Positions 55,348 through 64,000 of a stretch of 64,000 bases of DNA are shown piece after piece. The first letter of the stretch is position 1, and every line of letters starts with the position of its first letter. The notes below the pieces were generated by a model. The model was not told where the DNA came from, did not search any database, and worked only from the letters and a program-made list of their open reading frames with translations. The stretch spans positions 43,446,194 to 43,510,193 of the forward strand of contig CAMZMU010000107.1 in the NCBI GenBank assembly GCA_947311845.1. Reading direction: 5' to 3'. The translations under genes were made by a program, and so were the position numbers. The DNA is from Poa pratensis. Its lineage: Eukaryota; Streptophyta; Magnoliopsida; Poales; Poaceae.

Positions 55348-55359
55348 GCTCTGATACCA
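55348..55359 (-). promoter_or_regulatory. Primer-binding site of the minus-strand copia
   Basis: The minus strand reads TGGTATCAGAGC one base after the 5-prime LTR, complementary to initiator methionine tRNA. Confidence 0.9.
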
Positions 55360-55360
55360 A

Positions 55361-55738
55361 TGTTGAAACTCTAGGATCATCTAGGGTAGATCGAATCGGT
55401 AGAAACAGTGAGATGAGGAGGAGATGTATCACCTTCTCCTTGGTTCGATGCGCTTGAGGTGCCGGCCATGGTGGAGATGGCCGGCGACGGCAGTGAGGAG
55501 AGTGGCGGCTGTGGCGGAGCTTCCCGTGACTATGCGCTAGACCTAGATCGGGTCGGGTATGTCGGTGGGGTTGTGGCAGCGATCAACCGCGTGAGTCGTG
55601 CCCTGGCCCCCACCACTGTTTATATAGCGCAGCCACAGGGGCCCACCAACCATGGGTTCGGTTGGGCGCCCCCGATCAGGGCGCGAGCAAGGGTTGCGGT
55701 ACGGTCGTTGGATCCGCACGTTGGAGATCAACCTAACA
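55361..55738 (-). repeat. 5-prime LTR of the minus-strand copia
   Basis: 378 bp, the same length as the other LTR with about eight substitutions; followed on the plus strand by ATAGC. Confidence 0.95.
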
Positions 55739-55839
55739 ATAGCACCAACACATTAACACACGAACTTGAGCTTTATTTTGAACTAGTAGGTGTATGCAAC
55801 TCAATAGTACAGTCCGTCGTAAGGCATGCATGCTTATTA

Positions 55840-55911
55840 CTCCCTCCGTTCCAAATTAGTTGTCTATGTATCTAGACATGTAACAAGACAACTAATTTGG
55901 AACGGAGGGAG
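55840..55911. mobile_element. Short Stowaway MITE (72 bp)
   Basis: CTCCCTCCGTTCCAAATTAG is inverted as CTAATTTGGAACGGAGGGAG; the element is TA-flanked and nearly a perfect hairpin. Confidence 0.92.
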
Positions 55912-55913
55912 TA

Positions 55914-56604
55914 GCTTGCTTGTCATACTCAAAGTGTGTTTTAACTTGTTTGTAAAGCCATTACAGCCTTTACCCCTGTCTGGCATGGCTAGCTGGCCTT
56001 AACCCTCAGACGGTTGTTCTAACCTGAAGCTACAAATGGACACCTAAATAGTCAATGTGGAATGTGGACACAAATAAATGTCTACTACTTGCACTTGTTT
56101 AATTGCCTGAATAACCAAAGTTAGCATTTAAGTACTGAAAACTTATTTGTTGGCTCCCTTATATATAACAGCTTTGTAGTTGACCTCTCAATCGTTATTC
56201 TTAACCAGTACTTAAATTGGCTTGCACTTAGGTGGTTCCAACTATACAAAAAACGAACGAAGATTAATTGGACAGCAACTAAGCATGCATGCATGATTTA
56301 TCTTTATATATTGGATCAGTGCATCACGGTGTAGTATATTTATTTTTAGGAGAAGCAACTAATAAACTTGTGCTAAAAACTAAAGAGAGCATCGAAGGAA
56401 GCCACCCCTGTTGAACTGGAACGTACGGAGGGTAACCAAAATAAGCTTTGGTGGTTACGGTGGGCGCTTCGTCTTTTAGAGCTATAATCCTTGTTTAAGC
56501 ATGAGTGCTCTGGCTCAACGACGAATGTATAAACGCGCTACTTTCCAAGCTTCTAAAAAGTTGAGGAAAGTACATGTACACTTGCTCGGTTCTCAGTGTC
56601 GTAG

Positions 56605-56606
<2 letters not shown>
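55914..56606. other. Unassigned intergenic segment
   Basis: AT-rich spacer between two small repeats; no exon or terminal repeat is seen. Confidence 0.4.

Positions 56607-56652
<46 letters not shown>
56607..56652. repeat. AT dinucleotide microsatellite
   Basis: About 23 uninterrupted AT units; likely polymorphic. Confidence 0.95.
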
Positions 56653-56654
<2 letters not shown>

Positions 56655-56819
56655 TCAGTTTTTGTATTTTATCTCGCTATAGTATGCTTTCGTTTCGTCA
56701 TGCAAGCATGCCTGGTAATTTATTAAGAACAAAGACACCATCACTACTTAAACATGCCACGACACATAATCAAAGGCTAATTAATCGGATAAAATATGAT
56801 TGTCAACAACTAATAAGTA

Positions 56820-56943
56820 CTCCCTCCGTCCACAAAAAGATGTTTCAACCTAGTCCAAATTTGCATGTATCTAAACATAATTTAGTGTGTAGATACATAT
56901 AAATTTAGGTTAGGTTGAGACATCCTTTTGTAGACGGAGGAAG
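56820..56943. mobile_element. Stowaway MITE (124 bp)
   Basis: CTCCCTCCGTCCACAAAAAG is inverted as CTTTTGTAGACGGAGGAAG with minor changes; TA on both sides. Confidence 0.9.
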
Positions 56944-57135
56944 TATATCCCACCATATGCCTGCCCACTATATTCGCGAAGCAAGGGACCTTACAAGTGG
57001 AAACGGCGGGGGTTTTGTTTCGAAAAATCTACCAGATCAACTCGTTTAGTAAAGCAGAAAGACAGTAGAATATAAAAAATAGGCGACCTGAGAACTAACC
57101 CAGTGCGTGGTCGACGTCATCGCCACCCCTCCCCC

Positions 57136-57299
57136 ATGGCTTCCTTCTCCTCCTCCTCATCTCATGAGGCTCCGCAACCACAACTGGCCGAACCGATGCC
57201 CTCCACGGCACGCCCACGATCAAAGCGCTACCGTGATGCCTCGCCTCCCCGTCTTGTCCCAAACTCCTCTTCCGCCGCTCCAAGAAGGAACAAGGGAGG
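57136..57299 (+). CDS. Possible isolated first exon (gene fragment)
   Basis: The ATG at 57136 begins a frame (MASFSSSSSHEAPQPQLAEP) rich in S, P and R that ends in a good donor (GAG|GTAAGG near 57300). The low-complexity N-terminus and RRNKGG end resemble first exons of grass F-box genes, but no F-box follows in the next 2 kb. It may be a promoter-plus-first-exon remnant. Confidence 0.3.
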
Positions 57300-57499
57300 A
57301 GGTAAGGATAAGGTAGGGTCCACTCGCACGAATCTTGGTGCAATAATCTAACGGCAGGCGGATATTTTGACCGTGCCGTGCGCCAATCAAGAGGACGGTC
57401 AGCCGGAACTAACAAAAAGGGGAAAAGAATACAGTACCTCCATGTAGGTTCTGTAGCAACGTCGATTTGTATGAATGTGATGGCGTAGTTGCGCGTCAC

Positions 57500-57738
57500 A
57501 TGGTCAGCTGGTGAGGATACGATCGTGTTATGGACATCTGAATGTGATGGCCTTTTCATCTGTTCGATCTAGGTTAACGCTGGCGATATCCCCCTGATCT
57601 TGTACGATTAGGACGTACTGTGGTCAGCTGGTGAGGATACGATCGTGTCATGGACATCTGAATGTGATGGCCTTTTCATCTGTTTGATTCAGCTTGACGA
57701 TGTTACCCCATGATCTTGTACGACTAGGACGTACTGTG
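57500..57738 (+). repeat. Tandem repeat, two units of about 119 bp
   Basis: The unit begins TGGTCAGCTGGTGAGGATAC at 57501 and again at 57620 and ends TAGGACGTACTGTG. Units differ by a few substitutions and a short indel. A partial third unit may be present to the left. Confidence 0.85.
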
Positions 57739-57939
57739 CGCACGCGACGTGATTAAATGGAATGGATTACTACTGCCGCTGTCCGTACTTGTGGAGTGAG
57801 TACTGTGGCGCCGACCGACCGCCGGGCGCTGATCTTTGCAATCTACAGGCGAGAGCAACCAGTCAGCTAGCGACGGCCGGAGTCCGATTCGACATGCCGT
57901 CGATCGCCGTCAGAACCCAGCGCGAGGCGCTTCACTCTG

Positions 57940-58676
57940 TTTCCATTAGAAGTTGTCTGGTGCTGTAATCGTGAACCCACTCGCTCCATCGAAGACGAGC
58001 CCTGACCCCTGAGCCCCCACGGCGCGCTGGTTGTGGCCGCGGTGAGGTTAAGCGCCGGGGAAGCTGCCTCCCGAGTCGGAAGAGCTGAGAGTTGTTGCCC
58101 ACTTTCTGTGCAATAGGTGATCAAAACAAGATAAATTGGATCATGTCACAATACTAATAGTGAGTTTGCATTGTGTCATCATCCACATGTCAGTGACTCG
58201 AAGTCACCCAATTTAAGTCAGAAGCGACAAACCATTGTGTCGTGGGCTGAGGATGCGTCTTTACTATTGTAAACTTCAATGATGATTAATCAACACATGG
58301 GTTGGGTACATGACAAATGCTCAAAGATTGATTAGCAAAACTAATCGATTTTTTCAGAGCAGAAGACCTCACGCATTGTTTAAGATCCATCGTTTGCACG
58401 GGAGTAGCCGTAGCTAAACATGACGCCCCACCTACACTCTTTCTCACACACGAGAAAGAGTGTAGAAAAAAAACCTACACTCTTTCTTGTACACGAACTC
58501 CCTGTCAAAAAAAAACCTACACTCTTTCTTTGGTAGTGTCCACATATGCATGATTCGGTTCATGCACATGCATGCAGCATGGGCTGGTCACTTCGAAGCT
58601 TCACTGGGAAATGCAAAAATAAATAAACATGGATCTTAGTTTATACTAATGCTTTGGATGTAGCCCACATACGAAC
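57940..58676. repeat. Low-copy segment, copy B
   Basis: Collinear with the three pieces of copy A (40200-44470) in the same orientation and without A's insertions. It holds the unoccupied target sites AGAAG near 58228 and GCAGCATGGG near 58574, which confirm those insertions. Between about 58430 and 58530 there are local repeats of CTACACTCTTTCT absent from A. It is cut off by the start of the plus-strand copia at 58677. Confidence 0.65.
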
Positions 58677-59282
58677 TGTTAGAATATGGGCCCATTTATG
58701 GGCAGCCCATATAAGCAAATCTGAAATCTTAAATTGGGCGCATGTGCATGGCAGATTTTGGAGGTGCAACGTGGTGCTAAAGTTTAGTCCCACATTACTA
58801 GTGGGATGAGAGTTGCACCAACTTATATAGTGGAGTGTTGTGCTACTTGGTAAGCTTGTGAGAACAAGAGGCTCTCTCACGCGCTCCTCCTCCGCCGCCG
58901 CACGCACGCACCGCCCGCCCGTCTCGACGCGACGCGCCGCGCCACGGGTTGCGGGAATCTCGCCGAGCCCGTGTTAGGGTTTCCCGAACCGCACTATATA
59001 TTGCCGTGCATTGCGTGCGCCGTCACACACCGAACCAATCGATCTCCGGGTCCGCGGGCGACTCGTCTCCAACGTCGTCTTCTTCGAGCTGCTGCCGTCG
59101 CTGCTCCAACGACTACTTCATCTACTACCGTTCGGTACGTGTGTCACGTTCCGATCTGCTGTTTTACTATGGCTGTGTTAGTAGATGTGTTGCTGCTGTT
59201 CATGTTAATTGATACGTCTAGTATTTTCGAGTTTAACATGTTAATACCTGTTGCGATCATGTTTACTATTCTGGAATTAATC

Positions 59283-60088
59283 ATGGAAATTATGCCTAAT
59301 AATCCAACAATCCAAAAACCTTATGTTTATTATAGGCAATTTCCTGAGTTAAACATGGGACATCTATCTGATGCACTGAGGCCGGACAAGTTTATCGGTG
59401 TGGACTTTAAGAGATGACAGTACAAGACCACACCGTGGTTGCGATCTCTGAAAGTGTTCGAGACTAGTGAGGGTTTACCTGAAGGAACTATATCTGACGA
59501 GGATCAGAACAAGTTCAAGGAAACCAATACTGCCTTTGTGGGACTCGTTCTGAGTGCTCTTAGCAACAAGCTGTTTGATGTGTACATGCACATTACAGAT
59601 GCCAAAGAGCTCTGGGAGGCACTGAACGCTAAGTTCGGTGTAGCAGATGATGGCAGTGAACTGTACATCATGAAGAGGTTCCATGACTTCAGGATGACTA
59701 ACAACCGTTCTGTAGTCGAACAGGCTCATGAGATACAGTGCATTGCTAAGGAGCTTGAGCACGCTAGGTGTGCCTTACCTGACAAGTTTGTGGCTGGATG
59801 CATTATTGCAAAGTTGCCCTCTTCATGGAGGAACTTCGCCACAACTCTCAAACATAAGAGACAAGAGATATCGGTTGAAAACCTGATAGCGTCTCTTGAT
59901 GTTGAGGAGAAGGCTCGGGCTAAGGACACTGCTGAGAGAGGTGGTGAAGGTCAGTCTAGCGCCAACATGGTGCAGAAGAACTTTCACCACGGCAAGAGGA
60001 AGGCAAAGAGCAAGCCTTCCTTCAACATGCCTACCAAGACTACTTCTTTCAAGAAGAAGAAGAAGATGCTGAACAAATCTGAGCTACA
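59283..60088 (+). pseudogene. Copia gag (UBN2 type), one in-frame stop, split by CACTA
   Basis: The frame starts MEIMPNNPTIQKP at 59283 and is interrupted by a single TGA at 59415-59417, at the place where copia gags usually have a tryptophan after the first conserved F-x-R. It then continues through the UBN2-type region (AKELWEALNAKFGVADDG, ELEHARCALPDKFVAG, LIASLDVEEKAR) to a lysine-rich stretch ending at the CACTA insertion. In other copia elements this part assembles the virus-like particle. Confidence 0.88.
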
Positions 60089-62673
60089 CACTACTAGATA
60101 TCCCAATATAACCGAGGGCTAAATTACCGTCGGCTATTTAAGTTCACCGTCGGTTAAGCATATATCCGACGGTACACCGTCGGTTATCACCCGTCGGTGA
60201 AGCTCGGTCGGCCATTACCCAAATGGCCGACGGCACTCTCGGCTATTATTTACACCGACAGTAAGAAGCCGACGGTGGGCCGTCATCTATATTTTGGTCA
60301 ACAGCCGCCCAACCATGGATCAATGGAACAAATAACCACAGTTCCCCGTCGGTTATATAATTACCGATTGTAGTTTTAACCCGTCAGCATTCACATTATT
60401 CGATGGTCCATAGATCCAGTCAATTATTACTATAGCTAAGAGGATGCCTGGTAACGTCAATTAGTGCAACACCCGACGTGTGATTCAACATTTATTTGCT
60501 CTCAACATCAGTCACCATTTCTATTCAGGGACAGGTGTGAAGCACTTGTTATCTAATCTAGTAGCGTACTATAAAATCACACTTACACCAGTAGCAATGC
60601 GTGAGACTCGGTAAGATTATTTACGAACTGTATGTACTTCAACACAATCTAAAAATGCATCACAAACCAAACAAGAGTTATACCCAAATCAGACAATCTT
60701 ATTTATCCATCGAAATGAAAACGAACATAATGTTCTACACATTTTGCATACAAAAATTGGTCCAAAAAACATCAAACACATTCCAGCTTGAGAACTTCAT
60801 CTGGTTGAATGGCCTCTAAGAAGTATCTTCTCTACACGAGAGATGGCATTCTCATCATTATGACTACCTCACACATTGCCTGCCATTCCCTACAAAAATT
60901 ACCAAACTAGTTGTAAGAAAGATGAAAACATAAATCCTGGAGAGATGATAATAGAAACCACAAATAACATAATACAGTGTCCAAGAAAACATAAATCGCA
61001 AAAATTGCTTTCTCAATGACAACTCTGAAAGTATACCTTTGCATTGTGCAGGAAATAAGAAATCTCACTCGAACATCTGGCTCAGATACTCCTTTAGTAT
61101 TGTGCATACTTGCCATAGCACATACATGCAGTAACTTGTCAGCATAAAGTATTCTTGTATCAACCTATTCTGTTGTGTTTTCCTAATTAGCACTAGGTTT
61201 ACTGAAGCAGCATGTATATCCACGCACCCAAAATACAAACAGACCAATAATTTTGATATCACATGCTTGAACCTATGAAGCTAACGCCAAGGCTATACAG
61301 GCAATAAATTGCTCATATCAGTTATAAAATCATCAAAACAGAGAATAAACCGTATAGCTAAATTAGAAAAAAAAATACTTATACAACCGTAGGCTTTTGT
61401 CCCTCCACTGACTGTACGCATCGGCCCCATCCAATTCTGCAACACGGGCAGACCCAGTTCTCCAAATTAAAATTGCAGTAAGTATCATAAATTAAGTAAA
61501 TGATGGAGCTAGCACGATACTTACATAGCACCTCTAAGTTAGCAAGTAAAGTTGGACAGATCTAACAGAGGACGTGAGGATGTAGAAAGTCTGGTTTATT
61601 GGATCTGTTGCACAAAAAACCACGTTTGCCAGATCTAACTCTGAAAGGAAGAACGAAATCAAAATTAGTATGTTTGTTACACACCAAAATTACAAAACCA
61701 TCTAATCTGAACTGAGAAACCGAAGAAAGAAGCAGGAAAGGCACGACCTAGTAGGTCTTGGGAGCTGATAATGTTGAGACGGAGGAGGCGCTGGTGCGGG
61801 AGCGGTAGACCTTGCCGGAGCAGCCGGGGGTATCGTCCGTGTAGAAGCGCAGCGCTTTGTTCCCTTCGCCAGAGAAACCGCCGCCGCTGCACGTACCAGA
61901 CGAGTTGAAGGTGCGTCCTGGGCGCGGCGAATGCCGGCCGTCACGGTGGCCTTGCCGCGGGGCCCGACGTCGAGCGGTTCATAGGGTGGTTCGATCCAGA
62001 TGAGATCGGGTCAGGTGGGCGAGCTTGTGGGGGTGAGGGGAGAGAGGAATGAATGGAGACGTGGTTCAGGAAACAGAGAGAATGACGTAAAGATAAGGGG
62101 GAGAGAGAGAGAAATCAGGGACGTGGGCTTTTGGCTCTAGTTTTTTTTTTTTGACTTTGGCGTTTGGATCTAGTTGGAGTCAACAGTATCGATCGGAACC
62201 AATTTTCTTGGTTAAGCGTTATGTTTGGTACCGAAGTGTTTTACTAGTAAAAAAAAAAATCAATATACAAGCTAAAAAACATTTGAAGAATATTATAATA
62301 TGCCAGTTTAAAAAAATACGCTTATACGTATCACCGAGTGTCCATGAAAACCGTCGTTTATTGCTATTTCCCGTCGGCTATCTTCTCCAATAACCGAGAG
62401 TTACAAATGAACCGTCGGCCATTTATGCACATAGCCGAGCGTCATGTTTGGACCGTCGAATATTACATTTCACCGTCGGTTGTTGCTTGGAATACTCGAC
62501 AGTTGGTCGTTCACCGTCGGAAAATTATCTCCACCGTCGGCTATAGGGCGTTATGCCCGAGCGTTAGTCCAAAACCGTCGGGCATTGGTGCTCCCGTCGG
62601 TTATAAACATAATAGCCGACGGCCCGTCGGTTATAAGATTTTACCGTCGGAAATATCGTGATTTCTAGTAGTG
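60089..62673. mobile_element. Non-autonomous CACTA element (2,585 bp) in the copia gag
   Basis: The left end CACTACTAGATAT and right end TTTCTAGTAGTG are inverted. The element is flanked by ACA on both sides (60086-60088, 62674-62676), the 3-bp duplication expected of CACTA. Subterminal regions are packed with CCGTCGG / CCGACGG repeats (60120-60290 and 62330-62650), normally transposase-binding sites. No transposase is present. The interior contains a GC-rich fragment of apparent host gene origin (61748-61985) flanked by AT-rich, possibly intronic sequence. Confidence 0.93.
61748..61985 (-). pseudogene. Captured host gene fragment, Sec61-beta-like (tentative)
   Basis: On the minus strand one frame reads GGGFSGEGNKALRFYTDDTPG followed by GKVYRSR and ends at a stop near 61748; an adjacent frame upstream reads GPRGKATVTAGIRRA. 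Sec61-beta subunits of the ER translocon have a PRG...A-rich start, a glycine linker, an FYTD(D/E)APG motif, a membrane segment and a short G-K-L-Y tail. Here the membrane segment appears deleted between TPG and GKVYRS, and the two halves are in different frames. The fragment is GC-rich, unlike the CACTA around it. Another origin is possible; this rests on short motifs. Confidence 0.4.
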
Positions 62674-62676
62674 ACA

Positions 62677-64000
62677 GTGCTACACTTGTGGAGAGGCCGG
62701 ACACTTCTCTAAGGACTGCCCAGAACGTGCAGACAAGAAAGGGAAGATGACAAGGAGTGTCAACGTCGTGACCGCTAGCAATGCTGATGGGTACGGTAAT
62801 TTACCGATTATACTTTCAGTATTTCAATCTCCATGTTGGTGGATTGATACGGGTGCTAATGTTCATGTGTGTGCTGACATCTCTATGTTCACTTCTTATC
62901 AGGTCGCAGATTCAAGTGTCTTAATGGGGAATGGATCACATGCTTCTGTTCGTGGTGTTGGCACGGTAGATCTGAAGTTTATTTCGGGGAAGATCGTGCA
63001 GCTGAGGAACGTGCAGCATGTCCCTACTATGAACAAGAATCTCGTTAGCGGCTCCCTTCTATGCAGAGATGGGTTTAAATTAGTCTTGGAGTCCAATAAA
63101 GTAGTTGTGTCAAAATTTGGACAATTTATTGGTAAAGGGTATGAGTGCGGAACCTTGTTCCGCTTTTCATTATCGGATTTCTGTAATAAGTCTGTGAACC
63201 ATATTTGTGGCAGTGTGGATTCGGATGCCAATGTGTGGCACTCTCGTTTATGTCATGTTAATTTTGGTTTAATGAGTAGACTTTCCAGCTTGAGTTTAAT
63301 TCCTACTTTCACCATTGCCAAAGGTTCTAAGTGCCATAACTGTGTGCAATCTAAGCAACCTCGAAAGCCTCACAAGGCATCCGAGGAGAGAAATCTGGCA
63401 CCTCTAGAACTCGTACATTCCGATCTTTGTGAGATGAATGGCGTGTTGACAAAAGGTGAAAAGAGATATTTCATGACGTTAATTGATGATGCTACTAGGT
63501 TCTGTTATGTATATTTGTTGCACACTAAAGATGAAGCTATAGACTACTTTAAAATCTATGAAGCTGAAGTAGAAAATCAATTAGAAAGAAAGATCAAACG
63601 TCTTAGGTCAGATCGTGGTGGCGAGTATTTCTCCAACGTATTTGACGTATTTTGTGAGGAACACGGCATTATTCATGACAGGACGCCTCCCTATTCTCCC
63701 CAATCAAACGGGGTTGCCGAGAGGAAAAACCGCACGCTGACCGACTTGGTGAATGCCATGTTGGACACTGCTGGTTTATCTAAGGCATGGTGGGGGGAGG
63801 CTTTGTTGACTTCGTGTCATGTCCTGAATAGAGTTCCTAACAAGGATAAAGAGAAGACACCTTACGAGGAGTGGTCTGGGAGAAAACCATCACTTTCTTA
63901 TTTTCGCACTTGGGGATGTTTGGCGAAAGTCAATGTTCCAATTCCTAAGAAACGTAAACTTAGACCGAAGACAGTGGATTGTATCTTTCTAGGTTATGCT
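62677..64000 (+). CDS. Copia pol: zinc knuckle, protease, integrase (open to the window end)
   Basis: A continuous frame runs from the CACTA junction to the last base. It begins with the gag CCHC knuckle (CYTCGEAGHFSKDC, 62678-62719), then the aspartic protease active site WWIDTGANVHVCAD near 62840, the pre-integrase motif VWHSRLCHVNFGLMSRL, zinc-binding CHNCVQSKQPRKPH, and the integrase core (LVHSDLCEM, LIDDATRFCYVYLL, RLRSDRGGEYF, NGVAERKNRTLTDLV), ending at the RT-linker TVDCIFLGYA. No stop or frameshift is seen here, so outside gag the element looks well preserved. Confidence 0.93.

Larger units (their letters stand above)
47640..55738 (-). mobile_element. Copia LTR retrotransposon, complete but decayed, with nested insertion
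   Basis: 378-bp LTRs at 47640-48017 and 55361-55738 and the 5-bp duplication ATAGC at 47635-47639 and 55739-55743 define the element. Transcription runs on the minus strand: primer-binding site next to the 55361 LTR, polypurine tract next to the 48017 LTR. Eight LTR differences by eye (about 2 percent) would mean roughly 0.8 million years at 1.3e-8 per site per year. The domain order gag, zinc knuckle, protease, integrase, RT, RNase H is that of copia. Several frameshifts and a 1,676-bp insertion in gag make it inactive. Confidence 0.95.
58677..64000 (+). mobile_element. Copia LTR retrotransposon, plus strand, continues past the window
   Basis: The 5-prime LTR probably begins at 58677 (TGTTAGAATATGGGCCC; contains TTAGTCCCACAT...AGTGGGA and a TATATAGTGGAG promoter-like stretch, typical of a grass copia LTR family). 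The LTR end and primer-binding site are not recognised between 58900 and 59280. Gag starts at 59283; protease and integrase are at 62800-64000. The RT, RNase H and 3-prime LTR must lie beyond the window. A CACTA element is inserted within gag. Confidence 0.85.

Noticed and set aside
54785..55354. 189-codon plus-strand frame near the copia 5-prime LTR
   Set aside because: GC-rich leader of the minus-strand copia read on the wrong strand; no domain.
1..64000. tRNA, rRNA, CRISPR arrays and bacterial-type operons
   Set aside because: None seen; the sequence is plant nuclear. tRNA-like text occurs only as retrotransposon primer-binding sites.

Overview
The window is eukaryotic nuclear DNA from a grass, most likely a Triticeae species (wheat, barley, rye or Aegilops). 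The reasons are plant-type spliced genes with GT-AG introns, several Stowaway MITEs (CTCCCTCCGT ends, TA duplications), CACTA, Mutator-like and Helitron-like elements, nested copia elements and a plant L1-type LINE. There are no operons, bacterial ribosome sites or CRISPR arrays. Coordinates of spliced genes are my own manual exon models.

Gene-bearing part, 1 to about 24,500. Two divergent (head-to-head) paralogues of a LisH/CTLH-type protein lie at 2097-3993 (minus) and 6661-8142 (plus). Each has a 4-base loss that breaks the frame, in exon 1 of one copy and exon 2 of the other. The plus copy also has a roughly 1 kb terminal-inverted-repeat element between its TATA box and its start codon. 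A two-exon DIVARICATA-type MYB gene (SHAQKYF motif) follows at 10053-12730, a possible small gene of unknown function at 14443-14919 (minus), a nine-exon B3-domain transcription factor of the FUS3/LEC2/IDEF1 type at 15885-19829, a truncated CACTA end at 20679, and the broken remains of an F-box/LRR/FBD gene at 22829-24517 (minus).

Transposon-rich part, about 24,650 to the end. A young 3.73 kb LTR retrotransposon (24652-28381) has perfect 5-bp target duplications and two long overlapping ORFs in which I see no protease, integrase, reverse transcriptase or RNase H. About 100 bases further on is a LINE (28497-35275) with an intact 1189-residue endonuclease/reverse transcriptase ORF and a 15-bp target duplication. 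Then come a Helitron-like element (36290-38559), a low-copy segment carrying a solo LTR (40533-41902) and a Mutator-like foldback element with roughly 600-bp inverted repeats (42149-44384), a complete but decayed copia element on the minus strand (47640-55738) itself interrupted by an LTR-plus-leader insertion (52045-53720), three MITE or microsatellite sites, a second copy of the low-copy segment (57940-58676), and a plus-strand copia element that begins at 58677 and runs off the window. A non-autonomous CACTA element (60089-62673) sits in its gag, immediately before the zinc knuckle, and carries what looks like a piece of a host Sec61-beta-like gene.

The four host gene loci are not obviously functionally linked: two are transcription factors, one is a small CTLH family, one an F-box relic. 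The main story of the window is layered insertion. Target duplications and reading-frame continuity allow the order of several insertions to be read directly.
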